Notes: generated by a model from the sequence alone, not told the origin. A stretch of 64,000 nucleotides of DNA from Bryobacterales bacterium F-183 (GCA_016865505.2 AP025252.1:6118013-6182012), one strand, 5' to 3'. Positions 53,987 through 63,447 are shown, counted from the first letter of the stretch. Translations and numbers: made by a program.

Positions 53987-55884
53987 TTCACCGGCAGCTC
54001 GATAAAGCTGCCCGAGTCACCGGGTCCAAAGTGGACGCGATGGGTCGCCTTCTTGTAATCCTCTGGCTTTGACAAAAAGATATTGGACACAAAGGTCTGC
54101 GGGTTCCGGTCGTACAGCGGGAACCAGCTCGATTGCACCTGCACCATGATCTTGTGTCCCGGCAGAAACACGTGGTTGGCGGTCGGCAGCGCGAACTTGT
54201 ACGTCAGCGGTTTGTTCGGCTCGAGCGCCTTCGGCACCTCAAAGCTCTCGCGATACCGGCCACGGAAGATATCCATGGCAATCGCGTGCTGGTAGCCGCC
54301 CATCGGGGGCTGGTCTGCTACTTCATCCGGATAGACGTCGATGAGCTTGACCACCCAATCGGCGTCTGTACCGGAAGTCGAGGCCACCAGGCTCACCAAA
54401 GACTCTCCGGTGATCTTCAGTGGCTCCGTCAGGACGTCAGAAGTAAACGTCACCACATCCGTACGGCTGGATGCCTCGCGCTGATCGTCGCACAGCCAGA
54501 TCGGCCACCCCGGACTATCGGTAGACCGTACCGGACGCGGCTTGTACGGCACCGGCTTCGCAGGATCCGAGATGTACTCAGAGAATCCGGCAGCAGCAGG
54601 AGGCGCAGCCATCGCCAGCTTATCGTTGGCCTGCAAATAGATCTTCCGCGTCGACGTACCGGGCGGAGGCCAGGACGGCAGTTCGCGCCACTTGTTCACC
54701 CCGGTCTCAAACGCCATCACCGGCGCGATCCCCGCTTTCGGCGCATCGTCTTTCAAGTACTGCGCCAGGTACGGAGCCAGTATCTCCCGGCGGAAGTGGC
54801 GCGCCGTATCGCTGTAAAACTTAATCTGGCCGATGGCGCTGCCATCCTGAATCATCTGCCCGTGGTACCAGGGCCCCATCACCAGGCGAACCATATCGCC
54901 ATTCGTATCCTTGGGCTTCACGGCCTTGTACACAGCGATCGCGCCGTAAATGTCTTCCTGATCCCAAAGGCTATGCACGATCATCGTCGGGACCTTCAGC
55001 GGCTCCTTAGCCAGGATCTTGTCCACCGCCTGATCGCGCCACCACGCATCGTAGGAAGGATGCTCGACAATCTTGCGCCAAAAGCCCATCTGATCCAGCC
55101 GCCGCTGCTTGGCCAACTCCCCCGCGGACCCCGCCTTCAAGTACTCTTCATACTCGTCGTAGTACTCGCTCGGCCACTTCACCTCATTACTACGGCTGCC
55201 CTGCTGCTCAAAGATGTACTGCATCATCTGCTGGCGGAACGCGCCGTTGTGGAACCAATCGTCCCCAATCCAGCCGTCCACCATCGGATTCATCGGTACG
55301 GACACCTTCAATGCCGGATGCGGATTCACCAACGCCATCAGCGGCAAGAAGCCATCGTACGAGATGCCCAGAATACCCACCTTGCCATTGCACTCCGGGA
55401 CATTCTTGATCAGATAGTCGATCGTGTCGTAGGTATCGGTGGCATGATCCACAGGCGTAGGATTGCGAGGTCCCCGCAACGGCCGGTTCATCACATAATC
55501 GCCCTCGGACCCGTACTTACCGCGTACATCCTGCACCACCCGGATGTAACCGCCGTCGACAATCACATCCGTGGCGTTGTCGTAACCCTGCAGCATCGTG
55601 CTCAGATGCTTGCTTTCGGCATGCGCCGTCAAGGTCTTGGCGTCGTACGGCGTACGCGTCAACAGGATGGGTGCTTTCTTGGCTGCCGTAGCCGTACGGG
55701 GAACAATAATGACCGTGTACAGCTTGACGCCGTCGCGCATGGGAACCATGACGCCGCGCTTGACATAGTCAAAGCCCGCCGACGGCACCGTGACCGTGGC
55801 GGGCATTTCTGTGGGCAGAGATGTATAAGCAGGCTGAGCAGCCAGCGAAACGCAGTACAACCCAACGAATGCACGAAGCAGCAT
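53968..55884 (-). CDS. Secreted CocE/NonD-type acyl hydrolase (X-Pro dipeptidyl peptidase-like)
   Basis: A 638-residue exported hydrolase. Signal MLLRAFVGLYCVSLAAQ; N-terminal alpha/beta-hydrolase domain with nucleophile GILGISYDGFLPLMAL (serine), then a helical cap, and a C-terminal jelly-roll (~430-630) ending VHFGPGDSGSFIELPV. The order is that of the CocE/NonD family, which includes cocaine esterase, glutaryl-7-aminocephalosporanic acid acylase and x-prolyl dipeptidases. The real substrate is open. It is 23 bp from the Gfo/Idh/MocA gene upstream, so the two may be co-transcribed. Confidence 0.92.
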   Translation of the reverse strand: MLLRAFVGLYCVSLAAQPAYTSLPTEMPATVTVPSAGFDYVKRGVMVPMRDGVKLYTVIIVPRTATAAKKAPILLTRTPYDAKTLTAHAESKHLSTMLQGYDNATDVIVDGGYIRVVQDVRGKYGSEGDYVMNRPLRGPRNPTPVDHATDTYDTIDYLIKNVPECNGKVGILGISYDGFLPLMALVNPHPALKVSVPMNPMVDGWIGDDWFHNGAFRQQMMQYIFEQQGSRSNEVKWPSEYYDEYEEYLKAGSAGELAKQRRLDQMGFWRKIVEHPSYDAWWRDQAVDKILAKEPLKVPTMIVHSLWDQEDIYGAIAVYKAVKPKDTNGDMVRLVMGPWYHGQMIQDGSAIGQIKFYSDTARHFRREILAPYLAQYLKDDAPKAGIAPVMAFETGVNKWRELPSWPPPGTSTRKIYLQANDKLAMAAPPAAAGFSEYISDPAKPVPYKPRPVRSTDSPGWPIWLCDDQREASSRTDVVTFTSDVLTEPLKITGESLVSLVASTSGTDADWVVKLIDVYPDEVADQPPMGGYQHAIAMDIFRGRYRESFEVPKALEPNKPLTYKFALPTANHVFLPGHKIMVQVQSSWFPLYDRNPQTFVSNIFLSKPEDYKKATHRVHFGPGDSGSFIELPVNQSVLR

Positions 55885-55907
55885 TCGTCTATAGTAATGC
55901 GGCGCTG

Positions 55908-57179
55908 CTAGACCTTTTCAGGCACCACAAACGGCTTGCGGTACTTGCGCGTCAGCATTGCGTTCGCCTCCGAATCGCCGACAAACTTTTCCGCCGTCGG
56001 GTCGAACTCCAACTGGCGTCCCAGGCGATAAGAAATGTTGCCCAAGTGCGCCAACGCGGACGAGAGATGCGCCGTCTCCACAGGACCATGCTGATCTTCC
56101 GTCTTCCGGCTCTTGATCGCCTTGATCCAGTTGGCATAGTGATCGCCGCCAGCCTTGCGGGACGGACCGGGCTCCCGCTTCTGCCCAAGGTAAGTCTCAA
56201 AGGTGTCGTACCCCTTGATCACCATATAGCCCTTGGACCCGTAGAACAGATTGCCGACGTCCGCACCATCTTCGCGATTCGTCATCCAGTGGCGTACCTC
56301 AAACTGGATCATCTTCTTCTGATCCGGATACAGATACGTGGACGTGAGCACTTCCGGCGTCTCCTTATCATCGTCGAACAGGAACTTGCCGCCCATCGCC
56401 GTGATCTTCTTCGGCAGCGTATCCACACCCAGGCCCCACATACACATATCGGTTTCATGGATGCCCTGGTTGCCGACGTCGCCATTGCCGTATTCCCAGG
56501 TCCAGTGCCAATTGTAGTGGCACACCCGGCGCGTAAACGCACGCTCCTGCGCCGGACCCTGCCACAGATTCCAATCCAGGTACGATGGCGTCGGCTCCGT
56601 ACCCTTCTTGCCGATGTCCGGACGCCACCGGAACACCAGTCCGCGAGCCATGTACACATTGCCGATCACGCCATCGCGCAGCAACTGCACCGCTTCCCGC
56701 AGCGCTTCGGACGATCGCAACTGCACACCATGCTGTACGATCCGCTTGTACTTGTGCGCCGCTTCCACCAGCTTGCGGCCTTCATAAATGTTGTGTGCGC
56801 CAGGCTTTTCGACGTACACGTCTTTGCCGGCTTGGCACGCCCAGATCGCGGCCAGCGCATGCCAGTGATTTGGCGTCGCCACCGTGACAGCGTCGATTTC
56901 CTTGTTATCGAAAATCTTGCGAAGATCCTGCTCGATCTTCACCTTCTTGCCGTAGGCCTTCTCAAACTCGCCCGCGCGCTTTTCGAGCAGTTGACCGTCG
57001 GGGTCGCAAATCGCAACCACCTCCGCGTCCTTCTGCTCCATGATGCCCTTGATATGGTCGCGGCCACGGCCGTTCACGCCCAGCACCGCGATGCGGACAC
57101 GATCGCTCACCGCCGCCTGCGAGGTCAGCGCCGACGCCGTCACCCCGGCGCCCATCAAAAACGTTCTACGAGTTGCCAC
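55908..57179 (-). CDS. Exported Gfo/Idh/MocA-family oxidoreductase
   Basis: A 423-residue NAD(P)-dependent sugar or inositol-type oxidoreductase. A Tat-like leader (ATRRTFLMGAGVTASAL) suggests export in folded form with cofactor. The Rossmann start is RIAVLGVNGRGRDHIKGIME, the family lysine lies in VEKPGAHNIYEGRKLVEA, and the C-terminal domain includes HETDMCMWGLGVD-like histidines. Secreted members are common in Bacteroidetes, Planctomycetes and Acidobacteria and act on glycosides. Substrate unknown. It lies 15 bp from the rhodanese gene on the same strand. Confidence 0.92.
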   Translation of the reverse strand: MATRRTFLMGAGVTASALTSQAAVSDRVRIAVLGVNGRGRDHIKGIMEQKDAEVVAICDPDGQLLEKRAGEFEKAYGKKVKIEQDLRKIFDNKEIDAVTVATPNHWHALAAIWACQAGKDVYVEKPGAHNIYEGRKLVEAAHKYKRIVQHGVQLRSSEALREAVQLLRDGVIGNVYMARGLVFRWRPDIGKKGTEPTPSYLDWNLWQGPAQERAFTRRVCHYNWHWTWEYGNGDVGNQGIHETDMCMWGLGVDTLPKKITAMGGKFLFDDDKETPEVLTSTYLYPDQKKMIQFEVRHWMTNREDGADVGNLFYGSKGYMVIKGYDTFETYLGQKREPGPSRKAGGDHYANWIKAIKSRKTEDQHGPVETAHLSSALAHLGNISYRLGRQLEFDPTAEKFVGDSEANAMLTRKYRKPFVVPEKV

Positions 57180-57194
57180 TTGGTTACCTCTCGG

Positions 57195-57527
57195 TTAGTA
57201 ACGCGGGACCTTGGGGTCAGCCTCAATGCTCCAGCGGTCGATACCGCCCGCAAGGCTCACACAATTCGGAATTCCCTGTTCGCGCAGCCAGTTTATCACC
57301 ATCAAAGACCGCATCCCATGATGGCAAAACACCACCAATTGCCCGCTTTCTGCCCGATCTTCGAGGTGTGCAAGCCGCTGCGGCACAGTGTTCATCGGGA
57401 TGAGTTCGGCACCATCGATGGCCGCTGTCGCATGCTCCATCGGCTCCCGTACATCAACTAAGTGCACCGCCTCGCCCGCAGCCAGCTTGGCCTGCAGTTC
57501 CGCCACGGTGATCTCCAAAGGGTTCAT
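57195..57527 (-). CDS. Rhodanese-like sulfurtransferase domain protein
   Basis: A 110-residue single rhodanese domain. Start at the ATG at 57527 (MNPLEITVAELQAKL), overlapping the ABC permease stop by four bases (ATGA). The active-site loop is VFCHHGMRS, with the persulfide cysteine, and the family N-terminal strand is VHLVDVREPMEH. It resembles GlpE/PspE-type rhodaneses. The frame stays open upstream to 58040, but this overlaps the permease and is not protein-like. Co-transcribed with the ABC exporter genes. Confidence 0.9.
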   Translation of the reverse strand: MNPLEITVAELQAKLAAGEAVHLVDVREPMEHATAAIDGAELIPMNTVPQRLAHLEDRAESGQLVVFCHHGMRSLMVINWLREQGIPNCVSLAGGIDRWSIEADPKVPRY

Positions 57528-58273
57528 ACCTGGATTCTGGCAAACAAACGGCTGCCAATCCACAACAGAATGACAGTTCCCACAAAAAGTACAGCCAGAT
57601 CCAGCGCAAGTCCAAAGTGCGTAACCCCGATGAGCACGGTTCGCAAAGCATCCACGCCGTACGCAAACGGATCCAGCCGCGTGGCAATATTCATCGCCAG
57701 AGGTAGATTCGTCAACGGGAACAGCGCGCCAGACAGAAAGAACAGCGGCATCACCACAAAGTTCATGACGATCTGGAAGCCCTGCATATTCTCCAGCGCC
57801 GAACCAACCGCAGTACCTAACGCGGAAAACAGCAGCGCGATCAACAGCACCACCCCAATCCCCGCAAGCAACGCCACCGGACTGCTCACCCGGAACCCAG
57901 CAAGAAACGCGATAACCGCCACCAGCATCCCCTGGCAAGTAGCCACCGTCGCCGCCCCCAGAGTACGGCCAAACATGATCTGTATCCGCGGTACCGGAGC
58001 CACTAGCGTTTCGCGAAGAAAGCCGAACTGCCGGTCCCAAAGCAGCCCCATCCCCGAAAAGACCGAGCTAAACAGCACCGTCATCGCGATGATCCCAGGC
58101 GCGACAAACTGGATGTAGTTTCCCTCCCCCGCCTTCTGGAATACCGGACCCAGGCCAAAGCCCAGCGCCAACAGGTACAACACAGGCTGCCCGAGCGCCG
58201 CGACAATCTGCACGCGCGACCGCATGTACCGCTTCAGTTCGCGCAACCACAGCGCATGAATCACAGCGATCAT
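57524..58273 (-). CDS. ABC-2 type transporter permease
   Basis: A 249-residue inner-membrane protein with about six helices, beginning MIAVIHALWLRELKRYMRS and including GPVFQKAGEGNYIQFVAPG between helices 1 and 2. The family includes DrrB-type drug exporters and NodJ-type lipooligosaccharide exporters. The ATG at 58273 overlaps the ATPase stop (ATGA), a standard exporter pair; a TTG-start extension to 58291 is unlikely. Confidence 0.92.
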   Translation of the reverse strand: MIAVIHALWLRELKRYMRSRVQIVAALGQPVLYLLALGFGLGPVFQKAGEGNYIQFVAPGIIAMTVLFSSVFSGMGLLWDRQFGFLRETLVAPVPRIQIMFGRTLGAATVATCQGMLVAVIAFLAGFRVSSPVALLAGIGVVLLIALLFSALGTAVGSALENMQGFQIVMNFVVMPLFFLSGALFPLTNLPLAMNIATRLDPFAYGVDALRTVLIGVTHFGLALDLAVLFVGTVILLWIGSRLFARIQV

Positions 58274-59079
58274 CGGCGGTTCCCTCCCCAAAGCTTCGCC
58301 ATCTGCTTCAACTGATCGGCCGACGTATTGGCACTCTCATCGCGAATCGAAGATCCCGTAAGAGCAAGGTAAGCCTCTTCAAGCGACGTCTTCCCCGTCT
58401 GCGCCTGCAGTTCCTGCGACGTACCCTGCGCAGCGATCTTGCCCCCGTCGATAATCGCGATCCGTTGGGCCACCTTGTCCGCTTCATCCATATAGTGCGT
58501 GGTCAGGAAGACAGTCACCTGATCGGTCTCGTTGATCTGCTTCACCAACGTCCAAAGCTGATTGCGAGTCTGCGGATCAAGCCCCAACGTCGGCTCATCC
58601 AGAAACAACACTTTGGGCGTATGCAGAAAGGCTCGCGCAATCTCAAGCCGCCGCTTCATGCCGCCCGAAAACATCTTGACGATGTCTTTCCGCTTCTCCC
58701 AAAGTCCAAAGAGCTTCAACAGTTCTGAGGTACGCTCGACTCGAATCTTTGTAGGGACGTGATAGAACACCCCATGGATGTCCATGTTCTCTTCCGCAGT
58801 CAGTTCCCCATCCAGGCTGGGATCCTGAAAGACAATCCCAAAACGCTTCCGCACCTCGTTCGGATCGGTTGCAAGGTCAATGCCGTCAATCCGCAGCGAC
58901 CCCGAATCCGGCCGCAGCAGCGTGGTGAGCATCTTGATCGTGGTGGATTTGCCCGCTCCATTGGGGCCGAGAAAAGCGAATATCTCGCCCTTGCCGACGG
59001 TGAACGAAATATCATTAACAGCGGTGAAAGTACTAAACCGCTTAACCAGGTTCTGGACTTCGATCACAACGACGATCAT
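58270..59079 (-). CDS. ABC transporter ATP-binding protein (DrrA-type)
   Basis: A ~269-residue ATPase for the adjacent ABC-2 permease. Walker A FLGPNGAGKSTTIKML, signature KMFSGGMKRRLEIARAF, Walker B VLFLDEPTLGLDPQTRNQL and switch histidine in TTHYMDEADKVAQR. The C-terminal ~35 residues are polar and may regulate activity. The start may be the ATG at 59079 or 59100. The exported substrate cannot be inferred; drug- or lipid-type exporters are the closest families. Confidence 0.92.
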   Translation of the reverse strand: MIVVVIEVQNLVKRFSTFTAVNDISFTVGKGEIFAFLGPNGAGKSTTIKMLTTLLRPDSGSLRIDGIDLATDPNEVRKRFGIVFQDPSLDGELTAEENMDIHGVFYHVPTKIRVERTSELLKLFGLWEKRKDIVKMFSGGMKRRLEIARAFLHTPKVLFLDEPTLGLDPQTRNQLWTLVKQINETDQVTVFLTTHYMDEADKVAQRIAIIDGGKIAAQGTSQELQAQTGKTSLEEAYLALTGSSIRDESANTSADQLKQMAKLWGGNRR

Positions 59080-59102
59080 AGCCGAGAGCACCTCGCCCAT
59101 GC

Positions 59103-59142
59103 TTCAATATTGAAAATTCGCTATCACATAGCGGATTTTCAA
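59103..59142 (+). promoter_or_regulatory. Large palindrome upstream of the DUF4143 ATPase gene
   Basis: A near-perfect inverted repeat: arms 59110-59124 and 59128-59142 match at 14 of 15 bases around a CAC centre. It overlaps a second perfect palindrome TTCAATATTGAA (59103-59114). A further GAAAATC half-site lies at ~59164. CATAAT at ~59183 could be a -10 element. The layout suggests an operator controlling the ATPase gene, which starts 52 bp downstream. Confidence 0.6.
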
Positions 59143-59193
59143 CCTGCCACCACTTTCATCATCGAAAATCAGCCACAACATGGCATAATTTCA

Positions 59194-60408
59194 ATGATGA
59201 GTCTCTGGCGAGATCTCGAAGCAGCGGTCGAAGACCGCCTGCAGTACAGCCCCTGCGTGGCCCTTCTAGGACCCCGTCAATCGGGCAAGACCACGCTCGC
59301 CCAGGACATCGGCGAGGCCCACGACGGCATCTACCTGGACCTCGAAAACCCAGACGATGTCGAAAAGCTCGAGAATCCCAACCTGTTCTTCGCACAGCAC
59401 GAAACCGGACTCATCATCCTCGACGAAGTGCAGCGCATGCCGGGGCTATTCCAGGTTCTGCGAGGCGTCGTCGACCGGGACCGCCGCAAGGGCAGGCGCA
59501 GCGGTAGGTTCCTTCTGCTTGGCTCGGCATCGCGCGAGCTACTGCAGCAGTCCGAAACACTGGCAGGACGGATCGCCTATCTCGAACTAGGCCCGCTGAA
59601 CGTCCTCGAAACAGAACCCGCAGACCTGCAGAAACTCTGGGTTCGAGGCGGCTTTCCCGAGAGCTTTCTCGCCGAAAACGACAACGCCAGTTTCCGCTGG
59701 CGGCAGGACTTCGTACAAACCTATCTGGAACGGGACATCCCGCAGTACGGCCCAAGAATCCCGGCGGCCACTCTGCGGCGGTTCTGGACCATGCTCGCGC
59801 ATACCCAAGGCGCAGTATTCAACGCCTCGTCCATCGCGCGAGGCCTGGACATGGAGGCCAAGTCCGCCAATCGCTACCTCGACTTGATGGTGGACCTGAT
59901 GCTCATGCGGCGGCTACCTCCGTACTTCAAGAACGTCGGCAAGCGGCTCGTAAAGTCGCCCAAGGTGTACGTTCGCGACAGCGGGGTCACGCATGCGCTG
60001 TTGGGGCTTCCCAATATGGACGCTCTGCTGGGACATCCCGTGGTCGGCTTCAGTTGGGAAGGTTTCGCCATCGACAACCTGCTCGCGGCACTGCCGGAAC
60101 TCGCAACGGCATACTTTTACCGCACGCAGGTGGGAGCCGAGATTGACCTATTGCTCGAAATACCGGGCCACGGCTTGTGGGCCATCGAAGTCAAACTTGG
60201 GCATTCTTCAAGACCGCGGAAAGGCTTCTACATCGCGTGCGACGATGTGGAACCGGACCGTCGCTTTCTGGTGAATTCCGGGACCGAGCGGCGGGACATC
60301 GGTCAGGGCATCGAACTCATCGGGCTCGCGGAACTCTGCTCGATGGTCGGCGCCCTAAGGCAGCCCAAAACAGTCGTGAAGGCAAAGAAAAAGCGGGGAG
60401 CCGTTTAA
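59194..60408 (+). CDS. AAA-family ATPase with DUF4143 domain
   Basis: A 404-residue protein. N-terminal AAA module: Walker A LLGPRQSGKTTLAQDIGE (~residue 30), Walker B GLIILDEVQRMPGLFQVLRG, sensor-like FLLLGSASRELLQQ. The DUF4143 region (~190-360) includes TYLERDIPQYGPRIP and a restriction-endonuclease-like end, AEIDLLLEIPGHGLWAIEVK, with acidic and lysine residues typical of the PD-(D/E)XK fold. Such ATPases are widespread, often near toxin-antitoxin or defence genes, with unclear biology. Two adjacent in-frame ATGs (59194, 59197). The last bases contain the terminator of the convergent operon. Confidence 0.92.
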   Translation: MMSLWRDLEAAVEDRLQYSPCVALLGPRQSGKTTLAQDIGEAHDGIYLDLENPDDVEKLENPNLFFAQHETGLIILDEVQRMPGLFQVLRGVVDRDRRKGRRSGRFLLLGSASRELLQQSETLAGRIAYLELGPLNVLETEPADLQKLWVRGGFPESFLAENDNASFRWRQDFVQTYLERDIPQYGPRIPAATLRRFWTMLAHTQGAVFNASSIARGLDMEAKSANRYLDLMVDLMLMRRLPPYFKNVGKRLVKSPKVYVRDSGVTHALLGLPNMDALLGHPVVGFSWEGFAIDNLLAALPELATAYFYRTQVGAEIDLLLEIPGHGLWAIEVKLGHSSRPRKGFYIACDDVEPDRRFLVNSGTERRDIGQGIELIGLAELCSMVGALRQPKTVVKAKKKRGAV

Positions 60409-60417
60409 GCTCCCCGC
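60382..60417 (-). terminator. Rho-independent terminator of the iorB-type gene, inside the DUF4143 gene end
   Basis: A perfect 9-bp stem (60393-60401 with 60409-60417, GCGGGGAGC and its complement). On the minus strand it is followed by TTTTTCTTTG. Part of the stem is coding sequence for the last residues of the convergent ATPase; the stop codon lies in the loop. Confidence 0.85.
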
Positions 60418-60440
60418 CTATCGATTCCATCGAACCTAGC

Positions 60441-62651
60441 CTAGGCCCACTTAAAGCCTTCCTTCGCCATCGGCAGCGTACGGATACGCTTGCCCGATGC
60501 GGCGAAGATCGCATTGGAAATGGCGGGCAGCGCCGGCGGAAGCGGCGGCTCACCAAGACCCGTGGGCGAATTGTTGCTGGTGATGAAGTGCACCTCGATC
60601 TCCGGCGGTGCCTGCTTGTGGCGAACCATCTGGTGATCGTGGAAATTGCTCTGCATCGCGCGACCCTTATCGATCGTGATTTCCTGCGCCATCATCTCGC
60701 TCATGCCGTCGACGATTGCGCCCTCCACCTGGTTCTTCGCGCTGCTCGGGTGAATGATCTGGCTGCCCACATCGGCCACCGACCAAACCTTCTTCACCTT
60801 CACGCGATTCTGGGCGTCCACGCTGACTTCCGCCACCTGAGCGACGTAGCCCGAGTGGCTGTAATGGAAACCAACACCCATGCCCGTACCCTTGGGCAGC
60901 TTACGCTTGCCCCAGCCGCTCACTTCCGCGACCTTTTCCAGGCATGCACGCATGCGGCCCGCGTCGTACGCACCAGGACCCGTACCCACCATCCGAGCAT
61001 CGCCCAGCAGATCCAGGCGGAACTGCACCGGATCCTTACCCGCCGCATGGGCGAGTTCGTCGATGAACGAATGGACAACCCACGCCAGCGAATTGCTACG
61101 CGGCGCGCGCAGCGGACCCGTCGGGATCTTCGTCGGAATCAACGTCGCTTCCACGCCAAAGTTCTCGACAAACCCACCGGGGAAGTCCGAAGGCGCGATG
61201 TTCGACGACGACACCCACTTATCGCCTTCGCCAAAGCTCACAAAGTGGTCGTACCACGCGACAAGCTTGCCATTGGCATCGACGCCGCCGCGCATGTGCT
61301 GATAACCGCCGGGACGGTAAAAGTCATGCCGCATGTCGTCTTCGCGCGAGTACAGAATCTTAATCGGCGTACCCGCAAACTTCTTCGCAATCCACGACGC
61401 TTCGACAAGATAATCATTCGCCAGACGGCGGCCAAAGCCACCACCTGTACGCAACTGGTGTACCGTCACATCGGCCGTTTTCAGGCCCAATGCTTCAGCC
61501 GCCATGCGCTGACCCGCACCCGGAGTCTGGCTGGGTGCCCACAACTCCAGCTTGCCTTCCTTGAACAGCGCCACCGTATTGCCGGGCTCCATCTGCGCAT
61601 GCGAGATGAACGGGAACTGATACGTGGCATCGACCTTCTTGACGGCCTTCGCCATCGCACCGTCGACATCGCCATCCTTACGCACCGTCAAAAACGGCTT
61701 CTGCGCGAACAGTTCCTTCGCCTTTGCGTCATAGCCGACGCTCGAATGCGATGCTGCAGGACCCTCGTCCCACGTCACCTTCAGGCTCTTGCGGGCATTC
61801 TGCGCGTACCACCACTTGTCCGCGACAATCGCCACACCGCTCAGCAGGCTCGACGGATTGCCGTTGCCTTCCACCAGGAACGCGTCCTTGATGTGCGGCA
61901 TCGCCTTGATCTCGTCCAGATTCGCGCTCACAGCCTTGCCGCCGTACACCGGGCACTTCTCGAACACCGCGTACAGCATGTTCGGCAGCTTGAAGTCGAT
62001 GCTGAAGATCGGCTTGCCGGTCACGATCGCAGGCAGGTCAACGGTCGGCATGCTCTTGCCGACAATCTTGTAATCCTTGGGATCCTTCGGCTTCACCGAG
62101 TTCGGATCGGGCAGGGGCAACGCCGCGGCATCTGCCGCAATCTCGCCGTACCCGACGCTCTTGCCGCTCGACGTATGGATGACCTTCCCAAGCTCCGTAC
62201 GGCACTCCGCTGCAGGAACGCCCAAGCGCTTGGCGCCCGCTTCCACCAGCATCATGCGGGCCGATGCACCCACGCGGCGCAACAGATCCCAGTTATTCGG
62301 AGTGGAACGGCTACCGCCGGCCGACTGCGAACCGTACTTCGACTCGTCCAGGTCGCCCTGAACGATCTTGACCATCTTCCAATCCAGGTCCAGTTCCTCG
62401 GCCAGCAACATCGGGAGTGCGGTCTTAATGCCCTGTCCCATTTCGGGGTTCTTGGCAGTGAGAGTCACCATCCCGTTGCGGTCAATCTGAATAAACGCGC
62501 TTGGCTGCAGTGGAGGCGGAGCCGGACGGCGTCCACCGCCGCCCTGTTGCGGAGGTTGTGCCGACGCAATACCGCCACCCAGCACCATCGCGCCACCCAC
62601 GCCCAGCGAAACACGCAGGAAGAATCGCCGCTGCATCTTTTTTTCGCTCAT
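60441..62651 (-). CDS. Molybdopterin-binding subunit of an IorB-type aldehyde/isoquinoline oxidoreductase
   Basis: A 736-residue catalytic subunit of the xanthine-oxidase-type molybdenum hydroxylases, of the IorB kind, which carries its own Tat leader (RRFFLRVSLGVGGAMVLGGG). Domain repeats are recognisable by ITLTAKNPEMGQGIKTALPM-like segments, LRTGGGFGRRLANDYLVEAS (molybdenum site loop), RAPRSNSLAWVVHSFIDELA and the end GLGEPPLPPALPAISNAIF with the active-site glutamate. It works with the 2Fe-2S subunit encoded just upstream and exports as a folded complex. Substrate unknown; aromatic N-heterocycles and aldehydes are possible. Confidence 0.93.
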   Translation of the reverse strand: MSEKKMQRRFFLRVSLGVGGAMVLGGGIASAQPPQQGGGGRRPAPPPLQPSAFIQIDRNGMVTLTAKNPEMGQGIKTALPMLLAEELDLDWKMVKIVQGDLDESKYGSQSAGGSRSTPNNWDLLRRVGASARMMLVEAGAKRLGVPAAECRTELGKVIHTSSGKSVGYGEIAADAAALPLPDPNSVKPKDPKDYKIVGKSMPTVDLPAIVTGKPIFSIDFKLPNMLYAVFEKCPVYGGKAVSANLDEIKAMPHIKDAFLVEGNGNPSSLLSGVAIVADKWWYAQNARKSLKVTWDEGPAASHSSVGYDAKAKELFAQKPFLTVRKDGDVDGAMAKAVKKVDATYQFPFISHAQMEPGNTVALFKEGKLELWAPSQTPGAGQRMAAEALGLKTADVTVHQLRTGGGFGRRLANDYLVEASWIAKKFAGTPIKILYSREDDMRHDFYRPGGYQHMRGGVDANGKLVAWYDHFVSFGEGDKWVSSSNIAPSDFPGGFVENFGVEATLIPTKIPTGPLRAPRSNSLAWVVHSFIDELAHAAGKDPVQFRLDLLGDARMVGTGPGAYDAGRMRACLEKVAEVSGWGKRKLPKGTGMGVGFHYSHSGYVAQVAEVSVDAQNRVKVKKVWSVADVGSQIIHPSSAKNQVEGAIVDGMSEMMAQEITIDKGRAMQSNFHDHQMVRHKQAPPEIEVHFITSNNSPTGLGEPPLPPALPAISNAIFAASGKRIRTLPMAKEGFKWA

Positions 62652-62681
62652 GAGATGTTCGTTTCCTTTCCTAGGTGTGGA

Positions 62682-63206
62682 TTACTGGCCGCCGCCGTTG
62701 CCGCCACCCGACGTTGCGGGAGCGGACGCAGGCTTGCCGCTGGTCGTGGTGGGAGCCATCTTGGCAGCCTTATGAATGGCCGCCTTGATGCGGATGTAGG
62801 TGCCACAGCGGCACAGGTTGCCGTCCATCGCCGCGTCGATGTCCGCATCGCTCGGATTCGGTTTCTTCGCCAGCAGCGCAGCCGCCGACATAATCTGTCC
62901 CGCCTGGCAGTAGCCACACTGCGGGACGTCGATCTCCTGCCAGGCAATCTGCAACGGATGCGTACCATCCGGCGACAGACCTTCGATCGTGGTGATGTTC
63001 TTGCCATTCGCGGCGGAAATAGGTGTGATGCAGGCTCGTGCCGGAGCGCCGTTGACATGCACGGTGCATGCACCGCACTGGCCCGCGCCGCAGCCAAACT
63101 TGGTGCCGCACATGTCGAGTTCGTCACGCAGCACCCACAGCAGGGGCATCGCGCCGGGCACATCGACACTAACGGATTTGCCGTTCAGATTGAGTGTGTA
63201 AGGCAT
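62682..63206 (-). CDS. 2Fe-2S subunit (IorA type) of the molybdenum oxidoreductase
   Basis: A 174-residue electron-transfer subunit. The N-terminal plant-type cluster has [21 protein letters not shown]; the C-terminal helical cluster has [15 protein letters not shown] and [17 protein letters not shown]. It binds two 2Fe-2S clusters and passes electrons from the molybdenum subunit to an acceptor, commonly a cytochrome. It lies 30 bp upstream of the large subunit. The C-terminal ~30 residues are Ala/Gly/Pro/Ser-rich and probably disordered. Confidence 0.95.
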   Translation of the reverse strand: MPYTLNLNGKSVSVDVPGAMPLLWVLRDELDMCGTKFGCGAGQCGACTVHVNGAPARACITPISAANGKNITTIEGLSPDGTHPLQIAWQEIDVPQCGYCQAGQIMSAAALLAKKPNPSDADIDAAMDGNLCRCGTYIRIKAAIHKAAKMAPTTTSGKPASAPATSGGGNGGGQ

Positions 63207-63371
63207 GGGGATGGGTTTTTCCTTGAATACCGTCGGCCCGCCTGCTAGCGGAGATGACTCGGCGGCTAAATTTCCCGATACTTCCTATTATGTATCCAGA
63301 ATTGGCGACACGCGACACCAAAAGGTTTCGCCAGGCCGACAGAACCACAAGTTTTGTTGAAGTGAAGTTTT

Positions 63372-63447
<76 letters not shown>

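Noticed and set aside
54133..55911. A 592-residue open frame opposite the CocE-like gene
   Set aside because: Antisense shadow in GC-rich coding DNA; no recognisable motif, while the minus strand has signal peptide and catalytic serine.
57528..58040. Long N-terminal extension of the rhodanese gene
   Set aside because: Overlaps the ABC permease in another frame and has shadow-like composition; the ATGA overlap at 57527 gives the expected protein.
60177..63248. A 1023-residue open frame on the plus strand across the whole molybdenum oxidoreductase pair
   Set aside because: It is antisense to two clear genes with all cofactor motifs; its composition (Arg, His, Leu) is that of a GC-rich shadow frame, and it has no ribosome site or domain.
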